Shown: positions 1 through 8,667 of the stretch, in pieces
Numbering within the stretch: position 1 is the stretch's first letter
Layout of the letters: each line of letters opens with the position of its first letter
Assembly (NCBI GenBank): GCA_020636025.1
Contig: JACJYQ010000008.1
Coordinates: forward strand, 310,001-374,000
Length of the DNA: 64,000 bases
Reading direction: 5' to 3'
Source of the DNA: Lewinellaceae bacterium
GTDB taxonomy: Bacteria; Bacteroidota; Bacteroidia; Chitinophagales; Saprospiraceae
Translations under genes and position numbers: made by a program
The notes under the pieces: model-generated
Told to the model about the DNA's origin: nothing
The model's database searches: none
What the model saw: only the letters and a program-made list of their open reading frames with translations

Positions 1-464
1 AAGCTTGAAAGAAAACCTGAATTAGCTAATGTGATAATTAGCTAATATGCTAAATTAAAGGGTAAATATTCATTTTAGCTAATTGGCTCATTGTCATATT
101 AGCTAATTAACATCAGGGTTTTCCCCTAGAAAGCTTCTGGATAGAAGCATGGTAAGGCAAAGTTAGGGTTTCCAGCCATTTCGGTATTTATACGTTTTGA
201 ACTTGGAATATTTTTTTTGACCTTTGCATTAAAATCGCACTGAAAATCAAACACTTACGCAATTTTTCCAAAAAAAGATCAAAAAATCTGAAAAAAAATA
301 ACGCAATAACATTTTAAACTTTTCGGTTTTAATGTCAGTTATTTCAAACAACAAACCGCCCTTTTCGGCAACATTACTAAACTAACTATCTTCAATCGAA
401 AGGTCGCCTATAAGAACAGTTTTTGACATCTTTATCTTACGAAAACCTTTCAACTTTTTAAATT
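1..464. other. gene-free left edge with AT-rich repeats
   Basis: No convincing coding frame is seen in this 464-base stretch. Positions 21-107 hold four copies of an ATTAGCTAAT-type motif (21-30, 38-47, 74-83, 98-107), listed separately. Positions 219-226 read GACCTTTG, one base away from the Bacteroidota -7 consensus TAnnTTTG, so a weak promoter for the gene at 465 is possible. The rest is A/T-rich with poly-A and poly-T runs and no clear hairpin. Confidence 0.5.
21..107. repeat. AT-rich ATTAGCTAAT repeat cluster
   Basis: The palindromic decamer ATTAGCTAAT, or a one-base variant, occurs four times here, with ATATGCTAA and CTCATTGTC between copies. The same words recur at 57379-57434, directly upstream of a minus-strand start codon. 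By analogy this cluster may be the 5' region of a minus-strand gene lying left of the window; that is inference. Confidence 0.6.
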
Positions 465-1487
465 ATGAGCACACCCACCAATTACAATCAGCCCAATACC
501 CCGGATTACGGAACCTCTCCTGATGGAAGCAATCAAAAGCGCATGACCACTATTATGGGGGTCGCCATCGCAGTCCTTCTCGGTCTTTGTGTTTATCTGC
601 TCGTTAGCAAGTACAGAACCAGCAGCCGTCTCGAGGCAACAAGCATGGAACTTACAGAGCAAAAAGAAGCTTTCACTGAGTTGGATCTCAAATACAACGA
701 AGCAGTTACCCAACTGGAGCAGCAAAAAGGTATCAACGCCGAGTTGGATGCAAAGATCAACCAGCAACTTGCTGATCTTGAAAACCAGAAAAACCAAATC
801 GCTGGTCTTATCAGAGATAAAAAAGACTACAAAGGTGCAATCTCTCGTCTGGAGCGTCAGAAAAACGAATATCTGGCCGAAATTGAAGATCTGAAACAGC
901 AGGTAGGTATCCTTACAGAGAACAACCAGCAGTTAACCAGCCAAAATCAGGAACTGTCAACCAATCTTGCTTCCACCCAAACTCAATTGCAGGAAGAAAG
1001 CACAGCCAAAGCAGCGTTGATCTCTGAAAAAACAACCCTGGAATCTGAGCGCAACCAGCTTAGCAAAAAGGTTGACATTGCCTCTGCTATTCGTGTGAAG
1101 AATATCACTACCAAGGGCGTTGATGTTCGCAGCAATGGCAAAGAGCGTTCAAAAACACGCGCTAAAAAGGTAGATAAACTGAATATCTGCTTTACAACAG
1201 AAGCAAACGAGGTTACTCCTGCCGGTGAAGAAGTATTCTACATCAGAATCGTAGACCCGACAGGTGCTCCTTTGGCCATCGAAAGCCTCGGATCTGGCGT
1301 AGCCAACAACAAACGCGCTGAAGAAGAATATCGCTATACAACCACAGCTTCCTGCAACTACTCCAATGGTGAGACAGATGTTTGCGGAGCCTGGCAGCCT
1401 GGCCAGAATTTCGTAAAAGGCAAGTACGCCATCGAAATTTACAACAAAGGCTATTTGGTTGGAACCAGTTCTTTCAACTTGAAGTAA
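465..1487 (+). CDS. membrane-anchored coiled-coil protein, unknown function
   Basis: I do not recognise a named family for this 340-residue protein. Residues 1-26 are polar and rich in N, P and T. Residues about 30-49 form one hydrophobic membrane segment, so it is probably a single-pass inner-membrane protein with its bulk on one side. Residues about 55-200 are a long Q/E/L-rich coiled coil. Residues about 205-340 look globular, start with a basic stretch, and contain three cysteines that could bond in a periplasmic domain. The gene stands alone and is followed 23 bases later by a strong terminator. The start is the first ATG in frame, preceded by an A/T-rich leader. Confidence 0.85.
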   Translation: MSTPTNYNQPNTPDYGTSPDGSNQKRMTTIMGVAIAVLLGLCVYLLVSKYRTSSRLEATSMELTEQKEAFTELDLKYNEAVTQLEQQKGINAELDAKINQQLADLENQKNQIAGLIRDKKDYKGAISRLERQKNEYLAEIEDLKQQVGILTENNQQLTSQNQELSTNLASTQTQLQEESTAKAALISEKTTLESERNQLSKKVDIASAIRVKNITTKGVDVRSNGKERSKTRAKKVDKLNICFTTEANEVTPAGEEVFYIRIVDPTGAPLAIESLGSGVANNKRAEEEYRYTTTASCNYSNGETDVCGAWQPGQNFVKGKYAIEIYNKGYLVGTSSFNLK

Positions 1488-1510
1488 ATACCCGGTGCCT
1501 CATTTGAATT

Positions 1511-1550
1511 AAAAAGCCCGGCGATTGTATCGCCGGGCTTTTCTTTTTTT
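1511..1550 (+). terminator. rho-independent terminator
   Basis: An A-tract leads into the stem AGCCCGGCGA, a 5-base loop TTGTA, the matching arm TCGCCGGGCT, and then a T-rich tail. It lies 24 bases after the stop of the coiled-coil gene on the same strand. Confidence 0.9.
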
Positions 1551-1648
1551 TGATCACAGATTTTACTGATTCAAGGATTGCACTGATTAACTTAAAGAAT
1601 CCGGATATGCCTTAATTAGCAATACAAAACAAGAGAAGCAGCAACTTT

Positions 1649-1740
1649 TTCGCCGCGCTTGTGTCTTCTGACCAAGCGCAACTCAAGGTGAGATGTCAAA
1701 ATTTACCGCATTTAATTGGAGCGCTTGTCAAGAAACACAT
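1649..1740. repeat. degenerate copy of the CGCCGCGC inverted-repeat family
   Basis: Positions 1649-1681 read TTCGCCGCGCTTGTGTC followed by TTCTGACCAAGCGCAA. This matches both arms of the inverted pair at 55988-56140 almost base for base, and similarity continues about 30 bases beyond the arm. A worn opposite arm is visible at 1721-1740, where the reverse complement reads ATGTGTTTCTTGACAAGCGC. The element lies between two gene 3' ends, the coiled-coil gene and folD. Confidence 0.7.
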
Positions 1741-1770
1741 CCCACTAAAAAAAGGCAATATCAATATCTA

Positions 1771-2652
1771 TTATTGATAAATCTCTTTCTTACAAGCTTT
1801 CAGCGTATTCATCATTAAAGCAGCAACAGTCATAAGTCCAACGCCGCCAGGTACAGGGGTGATATGACTACACTTTGGTGCAACAGCTTCAAAGTCAACG
1901 TCACCCACCAATCGGGTACCTGATTTTCTGGAAGCATCTTCAATTCGGTTTATCCCTACGTCAATCACCACAGCCCCATCCTTCACCCAATCGCCTTTTA
2001 TGAACTGAGGGATACCAATGGCCGCTACAATGATATCTGCCCTTCTTACTTCTCCGGGCAAGTCTTTCGTGCGCGAATGTGTCAGCGTTACCGTACAATC
2101 TCCAGGATACCCTTTTCTTGAAAGCAAGATGCTCATCGGTGTGCCTACAATATTACTTCTGCCAACCACTACGCAATGTTTGCCTGCTGTTTCAATGTTG
2201 TACCGGCGCAATATTTCCAGAATTCCATAAGGAGTGGCTGGAAGGAAGGCCGGTAGCCCCTGGGCCATGCGACCAAAATTTATCGGGTGAAATCCATCAA
2301 CATCTTTGCGGTGATCGATGGCCAGGGTAATTCTTTCCTCGTCGATGTGCTTGGGTAATGGTAACTGCACGATAAATCCATCAACGTCAGGGTCCTGATT
2401 TAATTGATCAACAATTTTGAGCAATTCTGCCTCAGTGATATCAGCTTCCTGACGGATTAGAGTGCTTTTAAAACCAACTTGTTCGCAGGATCTGATCTTG
2501 CTTTGCACGTACACCTGGCTGGCGGCATTTTCGCCAACCAAAACAGCAGCGAGGTGTGGTCTTTTTGCCCCTTTTGCCACCATTTGGTCTACTTCAGCAG
2601 CAAGCTCGGATTTGATGTTTTCAGAGAGTAGTTTTCCGTCTAATAATTGCAT
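1771..2652 (-). CDS. folD: bifunctional methylenetetrahydrofolate dehydrogenase/cyclohydrolase FolD
   Basis: FolD interconverts 5,10-methylene-THF, 5,10-methenyl-THF and 10-formyl-THF in cytosolic one-carbon metabolism, using NADP. The 293-residue length is normal. The active-site pattern YVQSK gives Tyr48 and Lys52. The conserved QLPLP is near residue 115, the Rossmann segment VVVGRSNIVGTP near 165, and the family signature PGGVGLMTVA near 270. The frame stays open further upstream, but the protein aligns to the family from MQLLDGK, so the ATG at 2652 is taken as the start. It appears to be transcribed alone. Confidence 0.97.
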   Translation of the reverse strand: MQLLDGKLLSENIKSELAAEVDQMVAKGAKRPHLAAVLVGENAASQVYVQSKIRSCEQVGFKSTLIRQEADITEAELLKIVDQLNQDPDVDGFIVQLPLPKHIDEERITLAIDHRKDVDGFHPINFGRMAQGLPAFLPATPYGILEILRRYNIETAGKHCVVVGRSNIVGTPMSILLSRKGYPGDCTVTLTHSRTKDLPGEVRRADIIVAAIGIPQFIKGDWVKDGAVVIDVGINRIEDASRKSGTRLVGDVDFEAVAPKCSHITPVPGGVGLMTVAALMMNTLKACKKEIYQ

Positions 2653-2848
2653 TTGTATTGTTACTTGGTTAAGGTCAAGGATGTGAATCAGCCACAAAGT
2701 TGGAAAAACTTGGGAATCCGGGAAGCAGCGCCAAATAAGTTTGTTTAAAAATTGGCCAGATTAATATCCGAAATGCGATATACAATCTTTGTTAAGTCGA
2801 TTGAATGAATGTACAACAAATTGGATTTCGGATTTTGGATTTCGGATT

Positions 2849-3175
2849 TCATATATCATTTGTACCCTCCGCTTTAACCAACTCATAAGACTGCTTTACA
2901 AAAAACTCCCATTCCTTGTCTTTTAACCAGGCATAATCAATCACATATACCCAATGGAATCTGGATAAATAGGGCGCCGGGAAAATGCCTTCTCGTTGAG
3001 TCATTTCCCTGAATTCAGACTCCTTCACTTTAAAAGATACGCCACCTTCATCGTCATCTGCTGTTGTGCAGTACAACTCGCCTTTTACCGAAAAGCCCAA
3101 ATCACTGCCAAACCTTAGCTCTTCACTTGTTTCAGGAAGAGACATGCAGAGTTTTCGGAGCATCTGAAGGTTCAT
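2849..3175 (-). CDS. MmcQ/YjbR family protein
   Basis: This 108-residue cytosolic protein matches the YjbR/MmcQ family: an N-terminal helix with LPET, then SFKV, then the C-terminal W-V and Y-LV pattern. Members have a CyaY-like fold and are often labelled DNA-binding, but their biochemical role is not settled. The length is typical for short members. It stands alone between folD and the divergent nuo operon. The 28 bases just after the stop hold a GGATTTCGGATTT direct repeat (2823-2850), which is intergenic filler. Confidence 0.85.
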   Translation of the reverse strand: MNLQMLRKLCMSLPETSEELRFGSDLGFSVKGELYCTTADDDEGGVSFKVKESEFREMTQREGIFPAPYLSRFHWVYVIDYAWLKDKEWEFFVKQSYELVKAEGTNDI

Positions 3176-3319
3176 AATTGCGAATATTTAGGCCACAAAT
3201 GAATAAAATAGACTGGAATTAACCCGTAGGTATTCAAAAGTATATCCGAAACCATCAAATAAAGATCCAATTAGACGGAATGATATAATTTCCAGCTTAA
3301 AGTTTGTAGGGCTTTTTGA

Positions 3320-3327
3320 TACCTTTG
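3320..3327 (+). promoter_or_regulatory. -7 box TACCTTTG, candidate nuo operon promoter
   Basis: TACCTTTG matches the Bacteroidota -7 consensus TAnnTTTG exactly. No TTG lies at the usual 17-21 base spacing; the nearest (3304-3306) is only 13 bases away, so the -33 element is weak. Transcription would start near 3333, giving a leader of about 90 bases before nuoA. Confidence 0.5.
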
Positions 3328-3421
3328 CGGCAATTTAATCAACAGGTCCTTTCTGAGCTTGTTGTATAATTAGAAAACCCTTGAGCCAAATTTTTGTTTT
3401 CGTTGAAAATCATGTCAATTT

Positions 3422-3799
3422 ATGGGACCATCAGGCTATTTACCCATTGTTTTGCAATCACTCGTCGCTCTTGGTTTTGTGGCTATTGTGTTATTGTTAG
3501 TGCCTATGCTCGGGCCACGCCGCCGTGGAAAAAAGAAAGATGAAAGTTTTGAATGCGGCGTTGAAGTACAGGGGAATGCGCGCATGCCGGTTTCCATTAA
3601 GTACTTCATGACAGCCATCCTTTTTGTGCTTTTCGATGTAGAAGTGATTTTCTTCTATCCCTACGCAGTCAATTTTCAGCATTTTAAAGAATCCGGCATG
3701 GGCGCTCAGGGCTTTTTGGCTGTGCTCATGTTCGTAGCTATTTTCCTGGTTGGTTTCTACTACGTACTCAGAAAAGGCGCCCTCGAGTGGGACAAGTAA
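3422..3799 (+). CDS. nuoA: NADH-quinone oxidoreductase subunit A
   Basis: NuoA is a small membrane subunit at the junction of the peripheral and membrane arms of complex I, near the quinone entry path. The 125-residue protein has three membrane helices (about residues 8-28, 62-82 and 93-113). The loop motif FECGVEVQGNARMPVSIKYF carries the conserved quinone-site cysteine. It is the first gene of the operon, 44 bases before nuoB. An upstream ATG at 3412 is in another frame, so 3422 is kept. Confidence 0.96.
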   Translation: MGPSGYLPIVLQSLVALGFVAIVLLLVPMLGPRRRGKKKDESFECGVEVQGNARMPVSIKYFMTAILFVLFDVEVIFFYPYAVNFQHFKESGMGAQGFLAVLMFVAIFLVGFYYVLRKGALEWDK

Positions 3800-3814
3800 G
3801 GCTATTCTGAAATT

Positions 3815-3842
3815 CATTAACCATTAACCATTTACCATAAAT
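3815..3842 (+). repeat. CATTAAC heptamer array before nuoB
   Basis: Four consecutive heptamers read CATTAAC, CATTAAC, CATTTAC and CATAAAT, ending one base before the nuoB ATG. The same CATTAAC heptamer, in the same orientation relative to its gene, forms the longer array ahead of anmK at 60930-60975. Confidence 0.6.
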
Positions 3843-3843
3843 A

Positions 3844-4380
3844 ATGAGTGTTTCAAAAGAAGAAGTTCTGGAAGGATATATCGGCGAAGGCTATCAGTTA
3901 ACCAGTTTGGAAAAGGTGGTTGGCTTGGCCAGGGCAAATTCCATCTGGCCATTGCCCTTTGCTACCTCATGTTGCGGTATTGAATTTATGGCGACAATGG
4001 GATCCAATTACGATTTGGCGAGATTTGGAATGGAACGCTTGTCGTTTTCACCGCGGCAATCGGATTTGTTGATGGTAATGGGTACCATAGCCAAGAAAAT
4101 GGGTCCTGTATTGAAGCAAGTGTACACTCAGATGGCAGAGCCGAAATGGGTGATTGCCGTTGGCGCCTGTGCCTGTTCCGGTGGAATTTTCGATACTTAT
4201 TCAGTTTTGCAGGGCATCGACAAGGTAATTCCGGTGGATGTATATGTCCCAGGTTGTCCACCAAGACCCGAACAGATCATGGATGGCGTACTCAAAATTC
4301 AGGAATTGGTAAAAAATGAGCCGGCCAGACGACGCTATTCTCCAGAATACCAGCAATTGTTAGAAAAATATCAAATCTGA
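3844..4380 (+). CDS. nuoB: NADH-quinone oxidoreductase subunit B
   Basis: NuoB (PSST homologue) carries terminal cluster N2, which passes electrons to quinone, and sits in the hydrophilic arm next to NuoD. The 178-residue protein shows all N2 ligands: the tandem cysteines in SCCGIE (residues about 46-48), the cysteine in GACACSGG near 112, and the one in PGCPPRPE near 140. Length is normal for short bacterial NuoB. The start lies directly after a heptamer array. Confidence 0.97.
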   Translation: MSVSKEEVLEGYIGEGYQLTSLEKVVGLARANSIWPLPFATSCCGIEFMATMGSNYDLARFGMERLSFSPRQSDLLMVMGTIAKKMGPVLKQVYTQMAEPKWVIAVGACACSGGIFDTYSVLQGIDKVIPVDVYVPGCPPRPEQIMDGVLKIQELVKNEPARRRYSPEYQQLLEKYQI

Positions 4381-4473
4381 GAAAACCAGCAAAATGAAAG
4401 GGAACTAAATCCGCTACTCATTTTCGCCACATTATTATTAAAGCCCTGAAGAGACCAAATTAGTTGACCTAAT

Positions 4474-5001
4474 ATGTCCTACGAACAAATCCTCGAACAT
4501 TTACATAAGGTATTGCCGGGAGTAATTACCTCATCAGAGTCTGCTCACGATGGAATCCTAAACCTGTATACTTCCCGGGAGCATATCATGGCGCTTCTAA
4601 GCACCCTTAGGGATGATGAGCAGCTGAATTTCAATTTCCTGACCAGTCTTTGTGGAGTGCATTATCCAAATCAGAAAGGACAGGAACTTGGAGTTGTGTA
4701 CCACCTCCATAATTGGGTGAGTAATGTTCGAGTTCGGGTAAAAGTATATTTTCCAAAGGATGATCCGCATACTGAGACGGCTACAGGACTATGGGCAACG
4801 GCTAACTGGATGGAGCGTCAGGAATACGATTTCTTTGGCATCATCTTTACCGGTCATCCGGATTTAAGAAGAATTTTGAATGTGGAGGATATGGAAGTTT
4901 TCCCCATGCTTAAGGAATACAAGTTGGAAGACGGCACCCGGACTGATAAAGATGATCGTTTTTTTGGTAGAGAAGGCAATTACGAAAGGTCATTTGATTA
5001 A
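4474..5001 (+). CDS. nuoC: NADH-quinone oxidoreductase subunit C
   Basis: NuoC (30 kDa subunit) is a structural part of the hydrophilic arm of complex I and packs against NuoD. The 175-residue protein has the family signature ERQEYDFFGIIFTGHPDLRR near residues 108-127. It has no cofactor. In some bacteria it is fused to NuoD; here it is separate, with a 52-base gap before nuoD. The 93-base gap after nuoB contains no obvious signal. Confidence 0.95.
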   Translation: MSYEQILEHLHKVLPGVITSSESAHDGILNLYTSREHIMALLSTLRDDEQLNFNFLTSLCGVHYPNQKGQELGVVYHLHNWVSNVRVRVKVYFPKDDPHTETATGLWATANWMERQEYDFFGIIFTGHPDLRRILNVEDMEVFPMLKEYKLEDGTRTDKDDRFFGREGNYERSFD

Positions 5002-5053
5002 TTAAACATAACTCGATAACTTCAAAAGACCTGATATCTGAACCAAACCAAAC

Positions 5054-6259
5054 ATGCAAGTTCAATCATATTTTTCTTCACTTGACAACCTGGAGGGCGA
5101 ACTCGCCACCCTTAACCTGGGTCCGACTCACCCGGCCACACATGGTATTTTCCAGAATGTCTTGAAAATGGACGGCGAACGGATCGTTAGTGGAGAACCC
5201 ACCATTGGCTACATACACAGGGCATTTGAAAAACTGGCTGAACACAGACCATACAATCAGATTACGCCCATCACCGATCGACTGAACTATTGCTCCTCCC
5301 CCATCAACAATATGGGATGGCACATGACTGTGGAGAAACTGATTGGATGCGAGTTGCCCAAACGCGCCCAGTACATGAGGGTTATCATCATGGAACTGGC
5401 GAGAATAGCCGATCACCTGGTTTGCGATGCCGTTATTGGCGTAGATACCGGAGCGCTCACCGGATTTACTTATATGATGCAGGAACGCGAGCGTATTTAC
5501 GAACTATATGAAGAGGTTTGTGGATCACGACTCACCACCAATATTGGCAGAATCGGTGGTATGGAACGCGATTTCACACCAGTATTCCACGAAAAGTTAC
5601 AAGCATTCCTGAAAGGATTCCCTGCGCGTTTTGAGGAATTCAACAATTTGCTTGAAAGAAACAGGATTTTCATGGATCGTTGCATCGGAGCAGGTCCGAT
5701 CAGTGCTGAGAAAGCAATTTCCTATGGATTTACAGGACCAAACCTGAGAGCTGCCGGTGTTGATTATGACGTGCGGGTGATGAGCCCTTACAGCAGTTAT
5801 GAAGATTTTGAATTTGACATTCCGGTCGGAACTTCAGGAGATACCTACGATCGATTCGTAGTACGACAGGAAGAGATTCGTCAAAGCCTGCGCATCATCA
5901 ATCAAGCATACAATAACCTTCCGGAAGGAGATTACCACGCTGATGTACCTACATTTTACCTACCAGAAAAACCGGATGTATACACCAAAATGGAAGCGCT
6001 CATTTACCACTTTAAAGTGGTGATGCAGGAAACTCCAATTCCTGTAGGTGAAGTATATCATGCCGTGGAAGGCGGAAATGGCGAGCTTGGCTTTTATCTG
6101 ATCAGCGACGGAGGCCGCCATCCATTCCGGCTGCATTTTCGCAGGCCATGCTTTATTTATTACCAGGCCTACCCTGAAATGATCAAGGGTTCCTTGTTGT
6201 CGGATGCAATCCTGACCATGAGTTCCATGAATGTAATAGCCGGTGAGTTGGACGCCTGA
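5054..6259 (+). CDS. nuoD: NADH-quinone oxidoreductase subunit D
   Basis: NuoD (49 kDa subunit) forms the quinone-binding chamber with NuoB. The 401-residue length is typical. It opens with LNLGPTHPATHG, whose histidine contacts the quinone head group, followed by GYIHRAFEKLAEHR and NYCSSPINN. The C-terminal ALIYHFKVV and YLISDG segments also match. The nickel-ligand cysteines of the related hydrogenases are absent, as expected for complex I. Confidence 0.97.
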   Translation: MQVQSYFSSLDNLEGELATLNLGPTHPATHGIFQNVLKMDGERIVSGEPTIGYIHRAFEKLAEHRPYNQITPITDRLNYCSSPINNMGWHMTVEKLIGCELPKRAQYMRVIIMELARIADHLVCDAVIGVDTGALTGFTYMMQERERIYELYEEVCGSRLTTNIGRIGGMERDFTPVFHEKLQAFLKGFPARFEEFNNLLERNRIFMDRCIGAGPISAEKAISYGFTGPNLRAAGVDYDVRVMSPYSSYEDFEFDIPVGTSGDTYDRFVVRQEEIRQSLRIINQAYNNLPEGDYHADVPTFYLPEKPDVYTKMEALIYHFKVVMQETPIPVGEVYHAVEGGNGELGFYLISDGGRHPFRLHFRRPCFIYYQAYPEMIKGSLLSDAILTMSSMNVIAGELDA

Positions 6260-6313
6260 TCTCATTAAACCATTGACAAACAAATAATTGACAATAACAG
6301 TCAAGCGGATTAT

Positions 6314-6859
6314 ATGCACGCAGTTGTAACAGAAAACGGAAAACCTTTTAAATTTTCGGACGCGACCCGAAAAGAGGTGGAAGCCATTATAAAGCGCTAT
6401 CCGGAAGGTCGTGGCAAAAGCGCCTTGCTTCGTGCGCTGCACCTGGCACAAGAAGAAAACAATGGTTGGCTCAGCGTTTCGGCGATGGATGAAGTGGCTG
6501 CGACACTCGGCATTACGCCGATTGAAGTATATGAGGTTGCCTCTTTCTACTCCATGTACAACCTGGCGCCCGTTGGAAAATACGTATTGGAATTCTGCCA
6601 CACAGGTCCCTGCGCCATTGAAGGCGCCGAAAAGATCATCGAATACACAAAATTGAAACTGGGGATTGGTAAAAACCAGACGACGGAGGATGGACTATTT
6701 ACCGTCAAACAGGTAGAATGTCTGGGCGCTTGTGGATATGCCCCTATGATGCAGGTAGGTGAGTTTTTTCACGAACACCTAACGGAAGAAAAAATGGATG
6801 CTTTTATTGAGGATTGCAGGGCTGGTAAAATTGATAAAGGAACCTGGAAGATGCACTGA
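6314..6859 (+). CDS. nuoE: NADH-quinone oxidoreductase subunit E
   Basis: NuoE (24 kDa subunit) binds 2Fe-2S cluster N1a close to the FMN of NuoF. The 181-residue protein has an N-terminal helical part (RYPEGRGKSALLRALHLAQ) and a thioredoxin-like domain. The ligands are CHTGPC near residue 95 and CLGAC near residue 137. It is followed after 28 bases by an extra gene (DUF2750) and not directly by nuoF. Confidence 0.96.
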   Translation: MHAVVTENGKPFKFSDATRKEVEAIIKRYPEGRGKSALLRALHLAQEENNGWLSVSAMDEVAATLGITPIEVYEVASFYSMYNLAPVGKYVLEFCHTGPCAIEGAEKIIEYTKLKLGIGKNQTTEDGLFTVKQVECLGACGYAPMMQVGEFFHEHLTEEKMDAFIEDCRAGKIDKGTWKMH

Positions 6860-6887
6860 TCTTCGGATCTAAATCAAATCTGATGCC

Positions 6888-7286
6888 ATGCAATTGACGG
6901 AAAAACAAGTAGAGGAAATTTTAAGTAAACGGCCTGAAAGCCGGTATAAATATTTTATCCGCACTGTAGTGCAGGAGGAAGAAGTGTGGGGATTAATGGA
7001 CGAGGAAGGTTGGCTGATGCTGGAAGATGATGAAGATGGAACAGATGTGCTTCCGGCATTCCCGAATGTGGAATTTGCAGAGATGTTTCAGCAAAAAGGC
7101 GGTTATGAAGATTTTACGGTGGAAGCGCTTGATTTGTATGAGTTTATTGAGTGGTTTGATGACCTAACTGACGAGAAAATAAAGATTGGTGTTTTCCCGA
7201 CTCCTGAATTTCAATGTGCGGTATTAACACCGGAAAGAGTAAAGGAAGACCTCAGCAAAGAATTTGAAAAAGAAAAAGGTGAATGA
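6888..7286 (+). CDS. DUF2750 family protein inside the nuo operon
   Basis: This 132-residue acidic soluble protein looks like the DUF2750 family: RYKYFIRTVVQEEEVWGL, then an aromatic core with P and W, then YEFIEWFDDLTDE and VFPTPEFQCAVLTPE. The role of the family is not known to me. It has no signal peptide, membrane helix or cofactor motif. It lies 28 bases after nuoE and 25 bases before nuoF on the same strand, so it must be co-transcribed with complex I genes, which makes a link to assembly or stability of the NADH module worth testing. Confidence 0.8.
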   Translation: MQLTEKQVEEILSKRPESRYKYFIRTVVQEEEVWGLMDEEGWLMLEDDEDGTDVLPAFPNVEFAEMFQQKGGYEDFTVEALDLYEFIEWFDDLTDEKIKIGVFPTPEFQCAVLTPERVKEDLSKEFEKEKGE

Positions 7287-7311
7287 AGGTTTTCATTCCC
7301 AGTTATAGAAT

Positions 7312-8667
7312 ATGGCCCGCAAGTTATTATTAGGAAATGTTCATGTCGAAGGCATCAATACCTACGAGGTATACCGCAAGCACGGCGGGTACAGTTCGGT
7401 TGAGAAAGCCTTGAAAAAAATGACCCCGGACGAAGTAGTTGAGGAGGTAAAGAAAAGCGGATTGAGGGGTAGAGGAGGCGCTGGTTTCCCAACCGGACTT
7501 AAATGGTCGTTTTTGGCCAAGCCGGAAGGAGTGCCCCGCTATCTTGTTTGCAATGCAGATGAAAGCGAACCTGGCACGTTCAAGGATCGCTACCTGATGG
7601 AGAAGATCCCCCATTTGCTTATTGAGGGCATGATTACCGCCTCTTATGCACTGGGAGCCAATACCTCGTTTATTTACATTAGAGGAGAATATAGCTGGAT
7701 CCTTTTTATTCTGGAAAAAGCCATTGCCGAGGCTTATGACAAAGGATGGCTCGGTAAAAACATCAAAGGCTCGGGGTATGACCTGGATTTGTATGTAAAT
7801 ATTGGCGCCGGGGCTTATATCTGCGGGGAAGAAACTGCTCTTTTGGAAAGCCTGGAAGGCAAGCGCGGAAACCCCAGGATCAAGCCTCCGTTCCCGGCTG
7901 TAAAAGGGCTTTGGCAGTGCCCTACTGTTGTAAACAATGTAGAAACCATCGCTGCAGTCGTTCCCATTGTAAATGACGGTGGTGATGAATATGCGAAGAT
8001 CGGTATTGACAAAAGCACAGGTACCAAACTGATTTCTGCCAGCGGCAATATCCGGCACCCTGGGGTTTATGAGATAGAACTTGGTATGACGGTAGAAAAC
8101 TTCCTGTACTCAGATCAGTGGTGTGGAGGCATGAAGAACGGTAAGAAGTTGAAAGCCCTTGTCCCCGGTGGTTCTTCAGTACCCATTTTACCACACTATC
8201 TGGTGACCAAAACGGCCAAAGGCGACCAAAGGCTCATGACGTATGAGAGCCTCGCTGATGGCGGCTTTGAGTCTGGCTCCATGTTGGGCTCTGGCGGATT
8301 TATTGTGTATGATGAAGACCAGTGTATTGTCCGTAACACCTGGAATTTCAGTCGTTTCTATGCGCATGAATCCTGTGGTCAGTGTTCACCATGCCGGGAA
8401 GGCACCAGTTGGATGGAAAAAGTGTTGCATCGCCTGGAGAACGGACAGGGTAAAATGAGTGATATTGATTTGCTGGCGGATGTAGCCAAAAAAATCGAGG
8501 GAAATACCATTTGTCCACTTGGAGATGCTGCAGCATGGCCGGTTAGTGCCGCTATTCGCCATTTCCGCGATGAATTTGAATGGCACGTGAAAGACCCGCA
8601 AGGCTGTATGCAACGCAACTACGGTCTGGCTCATGTACCCATTGAAAACCAACTTATTAATGCCTAA
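7312..8667 (+). CDS. nuoF: NADH-quinone oxidoreductase subunit F
   Basis: NuoF (51 kDa subunit) oxidises NADH with FMN and holds 4Fe-4S cluster N3. The 451-residue protein has the NADH/FMN glycine-rich loop GLRGRGGAGFPTGLKW near residues 50-65, and the FMN-site NADESEPGTFKDR and GAGAYICGEETALLESLEG. The N3 ligands are SCGQCSPCREG plus the cysteine in NTICPLGDA. It extends slightly at the C terminus beyond the cluster domain, which is common. Confidence 0.97.
   Translation: MARKLLLGNVHVEGINTYEVYRKHGGYSSVEKALKKMTPDEVVEEVKKSGLRGRGGAGFPTGLKWSFLAKPEGVPRYLVCNADESEPGTFKDRYLMEKIPHLLIEGMITASYALGANTSFIYIRGEYSWILFILEKAIAEAYDKGWLGKNIKGSGYDLDLYVNIGAGAYICGEETALLESLEGKRGNPRIKPPFPAVKGLWQCPTVVNNVETIAAVVPIVNDGGDEYAKIGIDKSTGTKLISASGNIRHPGVYEIELGMTVENFLYSDQWCGGMKNGKKLKALVPGGSSVPILPHYLVTKTAKGDQRLMTYESLADGGFESGSMLGSGGFIVYDEDQCIVRNTWNFSRFYAHESCGQCSPCREGTSWMEKVLHRLENGQGKMSDIDLLADVAKKIEGNTICPLGDAAAWPVSAAIRHFRDEFEWHVKDPQGCMQRNYGLAHVPIENQLINA

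Noticed and set aside
21..107. CRISPR-like look of the ATTAGCTAAT cluster
   Set aside because: Repeats are only 10 bases, spacing is irregular and no cas genes are nearby.
450..797. Minus-strand reading frame across the first gene
   Set aside because: It is antisense to a well-formed coiled-coil gene and shows no family features; it is a shadow.
1554..1590. ACAGATTTTACTGATTCAAG segment as a separate repeat
   Set aside because: Only loosely similar words occur at 27258-27295 and no structure is seen; too little to call.
2823..2850. GGATTTCGGATTT direct repeats as part of the 43506 element family
   Set aside because: The words are similar, but there is no inverted partner of comparable length in the gap; treated as simple sequence.
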